A stretch of DNA of 64,000 nucleotides from Tethya wilhelma (GCA_964030475.1 CAXIPT010000007.1:2984463-3048462); one strand, 5' to 3'; counted from the first letter of the stretch, positions 1 through 11,775 are shown. The notes: generated by a model not told the origin, from the letters alone. A program made the numbers and translations.

Positions 1-1074
1 ATCTTGAGATCCATCAAACTTGGTACTTTTAATGACAGCCATTTTTAATAGTATACCCATCACACTTGATCCAATAAACGTACTGTTGATGATTGAAAGC
101 TGTGCCTGTTCTTCAGCAGCAACTGCATACACACCATGTGTACTACGAACATGTGCGAAGACTGATTGCAGTCCTATTATTTGAACGTGAGCTTTGGCTA
201 CACCTAAAGATATATAGATATCTCCCTTCTGAGCTGGGTTGTCAACTGTTGTTATGTTGGTTAATTCAATGGTGTATTTTCTTGTGTGATTGACAAGGGT
301 GATCCATAAACCTGAAGTGATTTGATCTGACCTCATATGTCCATAATTTCCGTACCTAAATGAGGTTTTTGAAATGTATGAAGCTTGGCACTCATTTGAA
401 TCTATAAGAATGTAACAGTTGATTTTGTTGTTTGTGAATTTTGAACTTGATATGTTCAAGGTGTGGTAGACATTGTAGAGAATAAGGCCAACTCCTTTTC
501 CATTGGTAATGGTTACTCCTTGTATTGTAACATTGTATGAATGTACAATGCAAAGTGTGTGCCTCATGTCAAGGATTGTAACGTTTTCGAAGTTATAATC
601 AAAGTTCAAATCATTCAATGTGTATTTGTATACTCGTGTAACAGTACGTGCTCCACAATTAGTGAAGATTATGTGAGATATTGACAAATTTGTGGTATTG
701 ATGAAGGTCATTCCGAATGGTTTGTTACAAATAACATTGACCGTGGTATTATCATTCAAATTGGTCATACGTGTCCCAATAATGGACAGGTTTTCAACAT
801 CTTGTATAGTGTAGGTTGCTTTCCTTGAAACAGTGTGATTGCCAGCCAGCAGGATGATAGTAGTGTTTGGCCTGAAGTAGTGATGGTTGTGTTGACTCTC
901 TTTGATCAGCTCATTGATAGTTGGGCAATGTTCTACTGGACACTGGATGGAATCAGTGGAGCTGTTGTTGTTGGGTGCCACATAAATCATTCTCTGTTTA
1001 GTGGCAACTACATTAGCCTTTCCGATTATATAGAGCCAGAGAATAAGAAACTTACACAAAAATATACACTTCAT
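1..1074 (-). CDS. Secreted/membrane beta-helix-like protein, N-terminal part (runs off left edge)
   Basis: An uninterrupted frame of 358 codons runs from an ATG at 1074 to the window edge with no stop, so the 3' end lies outside. Residues 1-24 form a signal peptide (MKC, then a hydrophobic core FLILWLYIIG). A short Cys-containing region follows (CPVEHC, about 45-50), then repeated Asn/Thr/Ile/Val-rich strands such as NLSIIGTR, NVTIQGVTITNGKG and TLNISSSKFTNN, the look of a right-handed parallel beta-helix (pectin-lyase-like) extracellular domain. Many NxT/S glycosylation sequons are visible. From memory, sponge genomes carry large families of such proteins, some ending in a multi-helix membrane region like the exon at 20984-21550; that link is inference. 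Ligand and function are unknown. The start is chosen because it gives the signal peptide. A 5' untranslated exon is not excluded. Confidence 0.8.
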   Translation of the reverse strand, partial: MKCIFLCKFLILWLYIIGKANVVATKQRMIYVAPNNNSSTDSIQCPVEHCPTINELIKESQHNHHYFRPNTTIILLAGNHTVSRKATYTIQDVENLSIIGTRMTNLNDNTTVNVICNKPFGMTFINTTNLSISHIIFTNCGARTVTRVYKYTLNDLNFDYNFENVTILDMRHTLCIVHSYNVTIQGVTITNGKGVGLILYNVYHTLNISSSKFTNNKINCYILIDSNECQASYISKTSFRYGNYGHMRSDQITSGLWITLVNHTRKYTIELTNITTVDNPAQKGDIYISLGVAKAHVQIIGLQSVFAHVRSTHGVYAVAAEEQAQLSIINSTFIGSSVMGILLKMAVIKSTKFDGSQD

Positions 1075-3530
1075 AATGACAGTCAAGATATTCATTCTGA
1101 GGTCTTTTAACATTTCTGTATGTAAGTTTAGCTTCACTTGCTGTCACACTACTTAATTGTTGGTAGCAGATGGCATCAACTGGTGTACATAGAGTAACAG
1201 GAAGTACTCTGTAGTAGTTCATGCAGTCAGCAAAATCCATGGTAGGTCTTAAATGTGGTTAAACCTCACATGCACTATCCACATATGGACTACATGTTGT
1301 GCAATGCCCATTTGTAAGGTTCATTATTATATTCACCACAGAATTTAATTTAATATTGCAATGCTGCATATAAGTGCCTGATGGTAATGTGTACAAAAAT
1401 TTCCCCAACGCGCGAATATTATGCATGGTAGTGCACTCTCACTGACGAGTGATGACCCTTACCATGTACATGTGGTGCTAGAACACATGTAGAACTCTTA
1501 AGTCATTCTGTTGTATGTTGTATTTTTGTATGCTAGTGTAAGCCTCGTGCATGATCTACGTATTTATTAACTTCACCAACATACAGTTTTGGGTAGTGTT
1601 CATGTCATATCACAAGGTTACCATTTTTTACTGCATGAGTTCTTGGTATGTATCACTGGATAACTGCAAGTGCTGAAATATCAGCATTTTGGTCATGCAG
1701 CAACTTAAAATAATTAATTTAGAATTAATTCAAGCATGCGGGAAGTAGGCATAATAATTATGTAACTTATAAAGTCATGCTTAAAGGTTCCTGAAATGTT
1801 TGTCAAGATAAATTTATTAACACATTAATTTTTTAATGCACATATATATAGGATCAAGGTGATTCGTTAGGAAGTGTAATCAAGGGATTCTTTTCAGTAA
1901 GGAATCGTGGGGCGAAGGACAGACTGCCAACAGCATCCACATGTTTCAATTTACTTAAACTCCCTAACTACACTCGAAAAAGTGTACTTAGAGATAAACT
2001 AAGATATGCCATCCAGTCAAACGCTGGATTCGAACTTTCATAAACCACTTTTTTTATCAATGCAGTACGTATAGTATCTGAATAACAAAAGCAGCTTGAA
2101 GAGTAATCACAATTGTTCTACTGACTTTGTAGCAAATCAATGATAGCTGATTGTTTTTCTTCATTAACGTTGAACTCTTACCGAGTTAATCTGAAAGTTA
2201 CAATCTTTCTCAGGAATTCTAAATTTATAGAATCTAGACCTAGACTAGCAATATTTTTCTTTACTGGAGTCCACAGCATCATTAATTTTAGACAATGCAC
2301 ACCAAACAAAAACAAGTGTGGTTGTGGAAGCACAATTAAAAGCCTCAATTAAATTTCAATTTTAGTACAACAAGTATTGTATACAATGTAACTAATTATT
2401 GCTAGAACTTCTTGATCTGAGTTTTCAATAGGCAGACAGACCCACACAAAATACTGTTAGATGACAGTCACTATAAAAATAACATCTGTTGCTGAAATTA
2501 AATTAACATACCGTGAGTGTAAATCATCTTATGAAATTTAATCAAGATTGGCATAACTTGGTTGCATTTACTAGCTCCCTGCATGTGCTATACCCACATG
2601 TGAAGGGTTGATAAACATTTATGAACATAATACTTTATTAAACCTTCTTGGCTTCATGTGGTATTTTGTCATCGCTAAGTAAAAGTATAGTTTTGTTAAA
2701 TGTAAACTTACCGTGATAATTTTGATTATGTTGTCATCAACCTGCTGGTATATGGGGCAAATATTTCCTGATTAGCCTTGTTTCCTAGTCTACAGCCAGT
2801 ATTTATGAGCCATAATTACGTCCCAGAGGGCAAAAGGATTTTATTGCAATAATATACTTCCCCCAGGCAATGGTTTCAACCAATGAGAATACAGGAATGT
2901 CAATTTTAGCTGAATATTGTTCCTTCATTTGCATATTGTTCCTTCATTATAACTTTTGTTATGAATATTGTTCCTTCATTAATTTTAGTGTATGAAGATG
3001 TAGGGTTGTTTATCAAGCCTTTTAAACTATCAGCAAGAGAGAGCCTCGGAAATAGTCCAACGGGATATATAGGAAGGAGCCACAACAGACTGAGTTCACT
3101 AAATTCTGGCAGAATCATGCATGCACTGAAAATTTCAATAGGTCAACGCTCTAGCCTAACACTTACACATTCAAGCTGTTTTAAACTGCCAGCATGAAAG
3201 ATAAAATCGTCCACAGACTGGTACAGAGGCACTGGTAGCAGCCACATTCTGCCAGAAACACTTATTGCCTGGTAAAGGTCGACGCTTACACTGTTGTAGT
3301 GTTCTATTTAACGTTCACCGGTTTCTTGATGTGGCAAGCGAAGCAAAACTGTGTAAAGACTAGCGATAGTACTGTAGAAACTGAGCTATTTCGAGTGTTC
3401 TTTTGAATTTCTGACGGAGCAAAAACTGGTTGCTATGCTGGAGAAGCGAAGGTAATATAGTAAACGCGGACCAATCAGATTGCAACAGAAAATTTAACCA
3501 ATGAAAAGCAACTTTTGTGCGGAAATAATT
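1075..3530. other. Intergenic AT-rich DNA, no gene seen
   Basis: Upstream flank of the beta-helix gene. The short open frames here (for example 2140-2352 + and 2906-3118 -) show no recognisable motif and overlap each other on both strands, as random AT-rich sequence does. The only structured part seen is the short repeat at 2916-2985. Confidence 0.5.
2916..2985. repeat. Short tandem motif, three copies of ATTGTTCCTTCATT
   Basis: The 14-base motif ATTGTTCCTTCATT occurs three times in about 70 bp (near 2917, 2935 and 2967), with TAACTTTTGTTA between copies two and three. It looks like a small local duplication. Confidence 0.6.
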
Positions 3531-3535
3531 ATAAC

Positions 3536-3646
3536 AGTTATAAACTGGTTTCCAAGGATTTATGGCAGTAAACTGCCTGAGCCTGAGGGCGTAGCCCGAA
3601 GGCGAAGGCTGTTTACTGCCATAAATCCTTGAAACCAGTTTATAAC
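3536..3646. repeat. Hairpin element, 37-bp arms
   Basis: Left arm 3536-3573 and right arm 3611-3646 are reverse complements apart from one extra C in the left arm (GGTTTCCAAGG against GGTTTCAAGG). The roughly 37-bp spacer, containing GAGGGCGTAGCCCGAAGGCG, also folds. Arms run from AGTTATAAACTGG inward to GGCAGTAAAC. It resembles a foldback MITE. Confidence 0.75.
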
Positions 3647-3649
3647 TAT

Positions 3650-4150
3650 TACTTAATAATGAATTGTTATTACCATGCAAAGCTAACCACATGTCTTAAA
3701 AATCTTATATGATCTTACTTATAGATACAAGCAAGATCTTCAAGCTATATCTTGAAGATCTTACATGAATTTAAACCCATTAACTATATTATGATAATAT
3801 CTTACAAAGTTAATCTTTCTCGTTCTTGTGACATTATATCCTGTAAGATCCTCATTGAGTGAACATACATTGGCTTCAATAAAATAGTACCCAAGAGTAT
3901 ATTATTATGATAAAGCAGCTGGGAAAATATCTAACTCCACATTGTGCTGTTAAAACAATGTTGGGAAAGTAACGTGACAAGCTTCTTTTTCTTCTTTTTT
4001 TGCCTCTGCTTAAGGAGAGTTGTCCACAGGGCCAATTGGGAATAGGTCAGCAAGTAGTTCAAGACGATAATATTATGATCTCAGATTAGATAGGAATTCG
4101 ATACAGAACTGTTGAAGCCCAGTTGGTGCCAAGAATTGAGTCCGTAAACT
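3650..4150. other. No gene seen
   Basis: AT-rich sequence with no coding signal. It includes a local inverted pair (CAAGATCTTCAAGCTATATCTTGAAGATCTTAC, near 3728-3763) that would form a small hairpin. Confidence 0.4.
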
Positions 4151-4151
4151 G

Positions 4152-4350
4152 CTATGAGCACGTGATGTGATTGGGTAACAGGCATTGAATGGAAGGTGGG
4201 GCTGAACTTAGCAGTGAGCAATGTTTTGACTCGAGTGCTGGACAGGAGGAAATGAAGTGCTCTGCATCTTCCACGAAGACAAGACACGTACAACGTACAA
4301 CTTGGACGAAAGAAGACAAGACACGTACAACGTACAACTTGGACGAAAGC
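4152..4350 (-). pseudogene. Non-LTR retrotransposon fragment, C-terminal Cys-His tail
   Basis: On the minus strand the frame reads CLVFVEDAEHFISSCPALES and continues SAPPSIQCLLP. This resembles the Cys-His segment (C..C....HFL..CPAL) that follows reverse transcriptase in many non-LTR retrotransposons. The upstream half is scrambled by the 37-bp tandem duplication at 4275-4348. The RT-like fragment at 4690-4870 lies on the opposite strand, so the two pieces were rearranged or come from different insertions. Not functional. Confidence 0.5.
4275..4348. repeat. 37-bp perfect tandem duplication
   Basis: The unit beginning GAAGACAAGACACGTACAAC occupies 4275-4311 and 4312-4348. It lies inside the retrotransposon Cys-His fragment, and 37 is not a multiple of three, so it breaks that frame. 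Confidence 0.9.
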
Positions 4351-4689
4351 GTGAGTAATCATCCTCCAAGCCACCACAGCCAAGGAGCAGCCGGAATCTA
4401 AAGTTTGCTTGCTTGGTGAGACGAGCATGGTTGCCAAGTGTGGTATTCCTGAGCTGGGAGACCTTACTGGGAGCAACATCACATTCACTGATTCTATACT
4501 CACAGCAATCATCAAAAAACCTCAAGCATCGTTCAATTCACAGTTGCTTTTTGGTAACCTGCTTTCACACATTTGGTCAAGGGGATGTACTGAGAAGGTG
4601 ATGTAAGTCAGGAAGATAGAGATTGTCCAAGAGATCATGAAACGTCCGTAAGAGGCTACGAGCTGTTGTAATATTCCCTCTTGCCTCAA

Positions 4690-4870
4690 GTACTCTCTTT
4701 GTGATACTGTCATCAGGGAGGTTGATAGCTGTCCCAATTCTGCTTTATGGAGCTGAACTATGGTCTCCTACTAACACTGCACTTCTTAGGGTCCATAGGA
4801 AAATACTTTTGCAATATCTGCCTCTCGAGGCTTTCTCAGTGCTATTAAGGCCTGCATACCTAATAGCTAA
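4690..4870 (+). pseudogene. Non-LTR reverse transcriptase fragment (region after the polymerase core)
   Basis: The plus strand encodes IAVPILLYGAELWSPTNTAL followed by LRVHRKILLQYL and LEAFSVLLRPAYLIA, then stops. This matches the conserved LLYGAE.W....R..HRK.LR segment downstream of the RT palm in CR1/L2-like and related non-LTR elements. It is a 5'- and 3'-truncated relic. Confidence 0.7.
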
Positions 4871-7800
4871 TTAAGGTAAAAAAATTTATTCGAATTCGAT
4901 ATAACTTTTCAAACAAACTTGCTATTGCCATGGAAACCTAGGATAGTTTTCGTCAGTTAATAAAGTTTTTGTCCAAAAAATTTGGGGTCATGTGACCTCA
5001 TTAATGTTCACATTATTAATACATTAATTAGGCGGTTATTAAGGGCTGTTGCTGTGGCATTATCATCTGAATTGGAATGTTTCAAAACCAATTTTGACGG
5101 CGTAGATTTTTGATATCTCGTTGCCATGGGAAGGTGCAAAATGTTTTCTATTAAATGCACACCAGCCGAAATCATATATATATATAAACAGCCATAACTC
5201 ACCCTAGCAACGAGATATTATGGTTTTGAAATTTTATCCACAGGTCAGGTAAAAATGAAATTTTCTTATGATCCATAATTAGCTGAGGGAAGCTAGAGCC
5301 TACTTAAGGGTGGTCGGTCATAGCAACACGCGAATAGCACGCAAAGAGCGCTGGCAGGAAGAATTGTGTCATAATTTTGTAGTTTAACATCACTACAAAC
5401 CTCAACCGGAAGTATAGAATGATTGCGCATGAAGATTCTGCGCGGGATCTTATATACAACTAGACAGTTGGCTACTTTTTTGTTGCTTTTTTTACAACAT
5501 ACAAGCCCTCATCAAGGGGAGAGTGGTCTTCAAAAGAGGCTGACACCAGGTGGCAAGTATTCAAGATGCCTGGAAGCAACAGAAAAAGTTTAACAGTACT
5601 ATTATACACATCAATAACCAGTAATTGGGTAAGTCACTGATCAAAATTGAATGGTTTGTTTTCCAGAAGTATAGAGCTAGTGTAAATATTATATCAATGC
5701 CAGAAAATAAAGTCTCTATGAACTGGCTGGCTTTCAGGTGGACCGTCAAGACGACTCTGATACAGCAACAGAGCTAGATGGTATAGTATATGAGCTGGTT
5801 TCCTAAGACCGAACAGATGGATGCTAAATCCAACTTGAAACTCAATGACGAGGAACTGTGCTGTTGAGGAGACAAAGTACGGTCCAAACAAAGGTGAATT
5901 TCTGCCAATATAGATTGTGGTGTACCACAAGGTAACAAGTACAATGTTGTCACTCCTTCTGTAAAAAAAGAAAAGGAAAAAAAAACAAAACAAAAAAAAA
6001 CAGACTTGTGATCAATAAAAAAAACAAACAGTATTTTATTTTGCTTACAACATTGAGCGTATCAGTAGAATCTCTGCTCCATATGAAAAGTGCTCTGCTA
6101 CTTCAAGGTGTACAGATGCCATACTGAAAGAAGAAGAATGATACAAGAAGTGAGACAAACATGCACAAGAGTACGTACTTACTATCCTAAACAGCTATAG
6201 CCTGGTAATTTTTGTCATTTTTGTTGTACACAAGTGTATATACCTCTACATAATGTTGTTTTCTAAAAAGATCTCACTTCATACTTAGCACACACACTGA
6301 GTAGATGCATGCAGAAACACATTTCATGGTAATAGTAAAGACACATGGAGTATAGACCATACACTATATTAGCAAATCAGTTCACTCATCATGGTACATG
6401 ATAATTTACAGCCTATATTGGATTGCCTTCCTTTCAGAACAGAACTTGAGCTAGTCCCAGAGTTTCACAGCAATATGGAAGCATCACCAGCGTGACAGAA
6501 GCTAAGACAGAGGCTTAGATCTTGAGAAACCAACGACAAAGCAGTGTGACTCATTTCATCTCGGTGCTCTTCAATTAGAGAGAAAACAATCAGTCACTTT
6601 GAGGTGAAGTTAGCAGCTTTAAGGAGACCAGTCTGACCTCTAGTAATACCTCAACCCTTTCTCTGCTTGTCACCAACTATATTTCACCTTAGCTGGCCGT
6701 TCTGTAGCAGCTACAACGATCACAAAAGATTTCACTCTGATCTGCCACGTGTACAAATTATTATCTACTCGCGTTCTGTAGTAAATAAACCGCGTTGGTA
6801 GACAATCCATTTCAAAGGGGCAGCTTCTTTGATGTACCGCTTTTTCTAAAATCTCTCTTTGTGATCACTGCAAGAGTGCCAAATTTAGAACACAAACTGC
6901 CTGACATCAGGTCTTTAGAAGTACGTATTCTTTTTCCATTTATTTGTCCCTGGTTTGTTAAATCAGTGGGTGTATCTAAAAAAATCGAACAAAGTCAGTA
7001 GAAGCAGCCAAGAAATGGCGAAAAACGATACGTAGAAGTGTTTAGCAGCTAAAAATAAGTAGGTATACCTCCTTTTTGGTTCTTCTAGTTTTTGTTGAAA
7101 TAGACTCAGGTAGGTTAAGGAACGTCTACAAAAAGTGGCCAAAATTAGTATTAATATGTGAAAAGTGAATATCTTTTGAGTTATTTGTACTTCCATGAAA
7201 ACATAGTATGATGCTAACCTTAAGATTTCAAGAAAATTTTGGTGGTAGTCTATTTTTTGCTGAATCAGCAAATTTTAAAAGTACGTCTAGAACTGTACAA
7301 AATTGACAGCTGCATGTTTTGGGACGAATTATATATGAAAGAGCTCAAAAAATGTAACAACTTCACATTTTCATATTGAAAAAATTTTGCTTCATTAATA
7401 AGTTATAATGCACAAAAGAGCAGTTTCTATTTAATGCACACCCATTTCAAGACTTATAACTGCTATAACTTAAACACAAAGCAAAAATTTCTAAATATGA
7501 AAATGTGAAGATGTAGATTATGTTGACCAAATTTAGTGATAGAAACATTGAAACTGAAAATCACTTCTTTGTTAGGGTAAAATGCGTACTTTCCTTTGCA
7601 TTTTTTATGTGCCGATTTAGCAGAAATTAAAAGTCATGTGATTAACATTACGAATTCAGTTTGCTTAAAGTATATTACTTAGGAACATTTCTTGTTTCTA
7701 TGGCTATAGTAACTATAATAACAAAGTTACGGCCTTTTTGCATAATTTTTCAGTTTATTAGAAATACCTTTCCTTATCCATTCATTAGCGCTACTTGTTT

Positions 7801-7925
7801 GTTTAAAAATATGGACAGAAAAGTTGATATTTTGTGTCTTTTGCAAGTTGGAAATTTCCCTAGCAACGCGGTACCGGTGCGTGGGCACCCTTAACATTGC
7901 CATTTTTTACTAATTGACCCGTTTC
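4871..7925. other. No gene supported; AT-rich with homopurine tracts
   Basis: About 3 kb without recognisable coding sequence. An A-rich tract lies at 5965-6030. Open frames at 5694-5993 (-) and 6963-7271 (-) are hydrophobic but have no family motif and no convincing splice partners. Phrases such as CTATTTAATGCACACC (near 7429) recur elsewhere in the window, so part of this may be old repeat. Confidence 0.4.
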
Positions 7926-7929
7926 AATA

Positions 7930-9560
7930 TTATGGCGCTAAGTTAATCTCCACAAATATCATGATGGTAAACTTATCATCATTAAGACTGTAGCACCATT
8001 TGTTAGCATAGGTGGCCACAATATCCAACATAGCCTGCTCCTCGGAGCTAGCAATAAGAGCAAAGTCATCAGCATACATTGGGGCACCACAGTAAAGCTC
8101 ACCTTGCAATGTGTGCACCTATAGACCTGGATGTCAAGGAGTTCCTCAACAAACAGGCAGTACAGCTAGAACACCTCCTTGCCTAACTCCTTTACTGATG
8201 AAAAGGTTGAGGATCCCAGCCCCTCCCATAGAACTGAACTACTGCTGGACTTGTACCAACTTTCTAAATGTGACCTCGTATCCCCTTAAGATGTAATTTA
8301 AAGAAGACCATCGTGCAAGACTGTATCAAAAGACTTTCTTGCACCAAGAAAGGCCACATACGCTTTCTTACCCTGTTCTCTGATATGTTGTATGGCCTGC
8401 TGTAGTATAAAAGCTGAGTGCATGAAGACGATTAGGGATTCCTAAAGTGGATTAACACCAGGTGGATTTTCTTGCTGGATAATTTGTAGGAGAATCAGGT
8501 TCTCAAATATTTGCTAACATTACACAGGATGTGATTCCTGTATAGTTTGATGGATTGGTAAGGTCTTTGTGCCAATTCTTGGGATAGGGATTATGAAGCA
8601 TATATTCATGGTCAAACTTCAGGATGACATTGAAAGTGTTGGCCATATGCTCCATGAGAGCTGGGCCACCATATAATTAAGGTGTCAGAGGATCGAGACG
8701 TCATCAGTACCACGTGCTTGCCACACTTTGAGAGAATGCACTACCTCTGCCGCCTCCTCAACCTCATCAGAGCAATCTGAACATATCATGAAGAGAGCTA
8801 GTGAATTTCGTCTGAGAATCTATTGTCATAGCTAGCTGGTAACAGTGGCTGGAGTTGCCAGATGTTAGAAGTATTCTGCCCAGCAAAAGCACAACTGAAA
8901 ACAAAAACACTTGGCCTTTAAAGCTAGCTGCTAGTAAGTCCGAGGGAGAGTCCATTACCAAGACCTGCCATTTACACGAAGAGCAAAATGTATTGTTTCA
9001 AAACGCTCCACTTTGAATTGCGTTTTTAAAACGTTGCGTTTCTGGTTGCTTTTGGGCGTTTTTGTGTAAACGCAAGCCGGAAACACATATATGCATCTGT
9101 GTAAACGGGGCATTATAATTTAGTGAGATGGTGGTAATGTAGCTACTCCTCCTTTGAGAGTTTTGACCCTTTAGGAACAAAAGACTTGTTAATGGCTGGA
9201 CCGTGCCTGGATGAAGGAGATTGAGAAAGGAAGGTGCACTGAAAGGTACAAACTACTCGCAGATGATCAGACATGTTCACTGAATTATCATCCATAACAA
9301 AGGAGATGGGGAAACTGTAATAGATATGCTCTGGAGCAGTTAAGGATGTGATGGTAGAATCATGTGCTTCACTATATGTGTGGGAGGAGGAAATGTGCAA
9401 AGTGAAACAGCTCGAGCTCCTGCCATTGATATGGAGAGAGATATCATCCAGACCAAGTTGGTATTAATACAGATAGGAAATTAACCGGATGGTTTGAGGT
9501 GCTCAGATGGATAGCAACAACTCTTTGATTGGAGAATTCAGGTAACCTCTTAATGTTGGC
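7930..9560 (-). mobile_element. Degenerate non-LTR retrotransposon (endonuclease + reverse transcriptase)
   Basis: Reading leftward on the minus strand, 9400-9143 has an APE-endonuclease ending (NSVNMSDHLRVVCTF, the SDHLP-type motif). Around 8570-8470 comes HKDLTNPSNYTGIT and ENLILLQIIQQENPPGVNP. Near 8430-8290 comes SAFILQQAIQHIREQGKKAY then VAFLGARKSFDTVLHDGLL. Near 8180 there is GVRQGGVL, and at 8090-7950 the catalytic block PMYADDFALIASSEEQAMLD. The order matches EN-RT in a CR1/L2-like element. Several stops and frameshifts separate the blocks, the N-terminal endonuclease is missing, and the C-terminus stops near 7930. An old inactive copy; the clade is inferred. Confidence 0.85.
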
Positions 9561-9786
9561 AGAAAGAGATTTATGCCAAAGGATAGAGTGTCTTCATCAG
9601 AGGGGCTTAAGTACTAATGCGAGACAGCAGGGACAGAATGTTTCAGTGGGACACATTTCAAGGGTATCACGAAGATCATAATATTCCCAGTACAGTAGTA
9701 CTGGAATGGCACGGATGGCTCATTAGCGCAATACAAATATTCACACGAAGTGCTTAGCACTAAAAGGCTTCTTATATAAGCTACTA

Positions 9787-9989
9787 CCGCATAGCGGGAA
9801 ATTTTCGTGGGGGAAAATATTTGTAATTTCGCGGTTTGGCAGCTTTTTGCGAAAATTTTCCCCCACAAAATTTGTAAGGTATGTGGTCGTCACGTAATGT
9901 TGAGACACAATCCAAGAAAATTTTCCCCGCGAATTTCTATTCGTGATGAAAATGCAAAATTTACCCCACGAAAATTTCCCGCTATATGG
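9787..9989. mobile_element. 203-bp TA-inserted MITE (Tc1/mariner-like)
   Basis: The left end CCGCATAGCGGGAAATTTTC and right end GAAAATTTCCCGCTATATGG are near-perfect terminal inverted repeats flanked by TA (9785-9786 and 9990-9991). The uninterrupted copy of the host repeat near 18840 reads AGCTACTATTTAGCTC, exactly the site with a single TA. Further copies occur at 40856-41060 and about 45375-45579. Confidence 0.85.
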
Positions 9990-10078
9990 TATTTAGCTCT
10001 TTCTCTTTCTAATGAGCCCAAAAACATGGCCTAAAAACATCGCTAAAGTAACAAACACAAACATGTCAAACCTCCAAT

Positions 10079-10149
10079 TTTCTTCTTCTTCTTCTTCTTC
10101 TTCTTCTTCTTCTTCTTCTTCTTCTTCTTCTTCTTCTTCTTCTTCTTCT
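10079..10149. repeat. (TTC)n microsatellite
   Basis: About 70 bp of uninterrupted TTC repeat inside repeat X copy 1. It is absent from the other copies of that repeat. Confidence 0.95.
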
Positions 10150-10762
10150 TTCAGAGACTATTCACTTTTAGAAGCTGATTCTTAAACGAATGAACTTGCA
10201 ATTGGTTTCTTCCGGGATAGTCGCTTTTGCCGTCATTGAGTAGCTAGATACAAGGCGAAAAACGCCTCCTCCATATGGCCGCCATTGATTTCTACAATTA
10301 TGCATAATTCATTAGCTTCTAGAAAATTCTAAATTGACGACCCTTTTCACACACAAGTGTGCATTATTTGGAATTAAATGCGAGTTACTTGGAACTGTTT
10401 TGTGATACCTGGATGCTCTTATGATACAGCTCCAGCCTCCAAATGACTAAGATGTGTGTTTCACTTCAGTATCAAGCAGGCTACACAACTTACTAAGCAG
10501 CCCGCCGCTCAGTAGTCTGGCTTGCCAGACTAGCTACTAGCTCAGTAGCTAGCTAGGTGGCACACCAACTCAAATGTAATTTGTAGAATTATGGAAAAAA
10601 TGAGAACAAACAAGTAAAAAACATTGAAAAAGTGAAGAGACACAGGAATAGCTAAATCGTAAAAAGAATGGAAACAAGATTGGAATGGCTGTTAGAGTGT
10701 GTACTATGAAGGAATTTTTCCCCTGGGCAAAATGAGAGACTCCGCAATAAAGAGATGGTTAA

Positions 10763-11382
10763 CTCTTTAGGGCCGACAGCGCCAAAAGTCGCACGCGCGT
10801 ATTCTACGATCGCGTAATCTGCGATTTTTCGCATTTTTTATTTTATAGCCATAGCGTTTGAGCTATTAGCTTTAGACTTGCTGTGCAGTTAGGTAAGGAA
10901 GTGCTCTACTAAAATACTAAGTAAGAGTCAGGTCTGATTAGTGGGAGGGGAGATATAAGCTTTAGAGTTCAAAGGTCGCGATCGCGGGGAGATCGTGACC
11001 TTTGGTTTTAAACTCACGTTTTTTTCTTAGTGCTTAGCAGGAGAAGCTTGACGCTAGCTATAGAGGTGCAGGGAGGCTTAGGCTATTCCTGCATGCAAGC
11101 GCTTTTGCAGTGCTGCTCTTCAAGCTGGAAAAAAAGCCTAAAGTATGCAGGTCGTTTGGCGAACTTTGATCCCTTCCGTTTTTGCAAGCTTTTAAGTTAA
11201 TAAAAGCTAACTTAGAACTAATTTGATATAGCCATGGCTTAGCACAACCATAGCTAAGCTCAACTAGCTACAAAAGAGAGTGACTAAGGCTAAAGCAAAA
11301 ACAAAAATGTACAAAAACCAAGGTTAATTAAATATTCATAAAATCTAATTAAATATGCATAATAAATTTAGGCCCTAAAGAG
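10763..11382. mobile_element. 620-bp TTAA-flanked MITE (piggyBac-like)
   Basis: Flanked by TTAA at 10759-10762 and 11383-11386, with terminal inverted repeats CTCTTTAGGGCC / GGCCCTAAAGAG. It sits in the loop of repeat X. The matching place in copy 2 (about 19464) reads GATTGTTATATGCAG, where copy 1 has GATGG-TTAA-element-TTAA-ATGCAG. TTAA duplication is the hallmark of piggyBac-type transposition. There is no transposase inside. An internal inverted pair (AAAGGTCGCGATC..GATCGTGACCTTTGG) lies near 10970-11005. Confidence 0.75.
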
Positions 11383-11775
11383 TTAAATGCAGAAGAATTC
11401 CTTAATTACACACTCTAACAGCCATTCCAGTCTTGTTTCCGTTCTTTTAACAATTTAACCATTCCTGTGTCTCATTACATTTCCAATGTTTTTTTTTTTT
11501 ACCAGCTGTAACTGGCTCACATCATCCATTAATTGCATGGGGTGCAGATGGGTTGAGTCCCATCATTGATGGAGGTATGATATATAAAGAGTGTATATTT
11601 ATCCGTATACCCACCGATGGGGCTCCATGGAGATACACTGAGTAGGAGAAAACGTGTGTGGGGGTAACATCACTCTTCTATTCCTAAGTATATATTAACA
11701 TGGGGAAAAAAGAGTGTGGGCGTACTGTTTTCCCTTCTTAACCAGGGTGAAGTGGAGTGCTTTGTTTATCCCTTC

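Larger units (their letters stand above)
9672..11500. mobile_element. Interspersed repeat X, diverged copy 1, carrying two nested MITEs
   Basis: From CCCAGTACAGTAGTACTGG to a T-tract near 11500 this segment matches 18712-19568 and 35116-35973. Three blocks absent from those copies interrupt it: a TA-flanked MITE (9787-9989), a (TTC)n tract (10079-10149) and a TTAA-flanked MITE (10763-11382). The repeat starts at a palindrome CCCAGTAC..GTACTGG and its right third is a long hairpin in the uninterrupted copies. No coding capacity is seen, so it may be a non-autonomous element. Confidence 0.75.

Noticed and set aside
5694..5993. Minus-strand 99-codon hydrophobic frame
   Set aside because: Starts in an A-rich tract, has no recognisable domain and no flanking exons.
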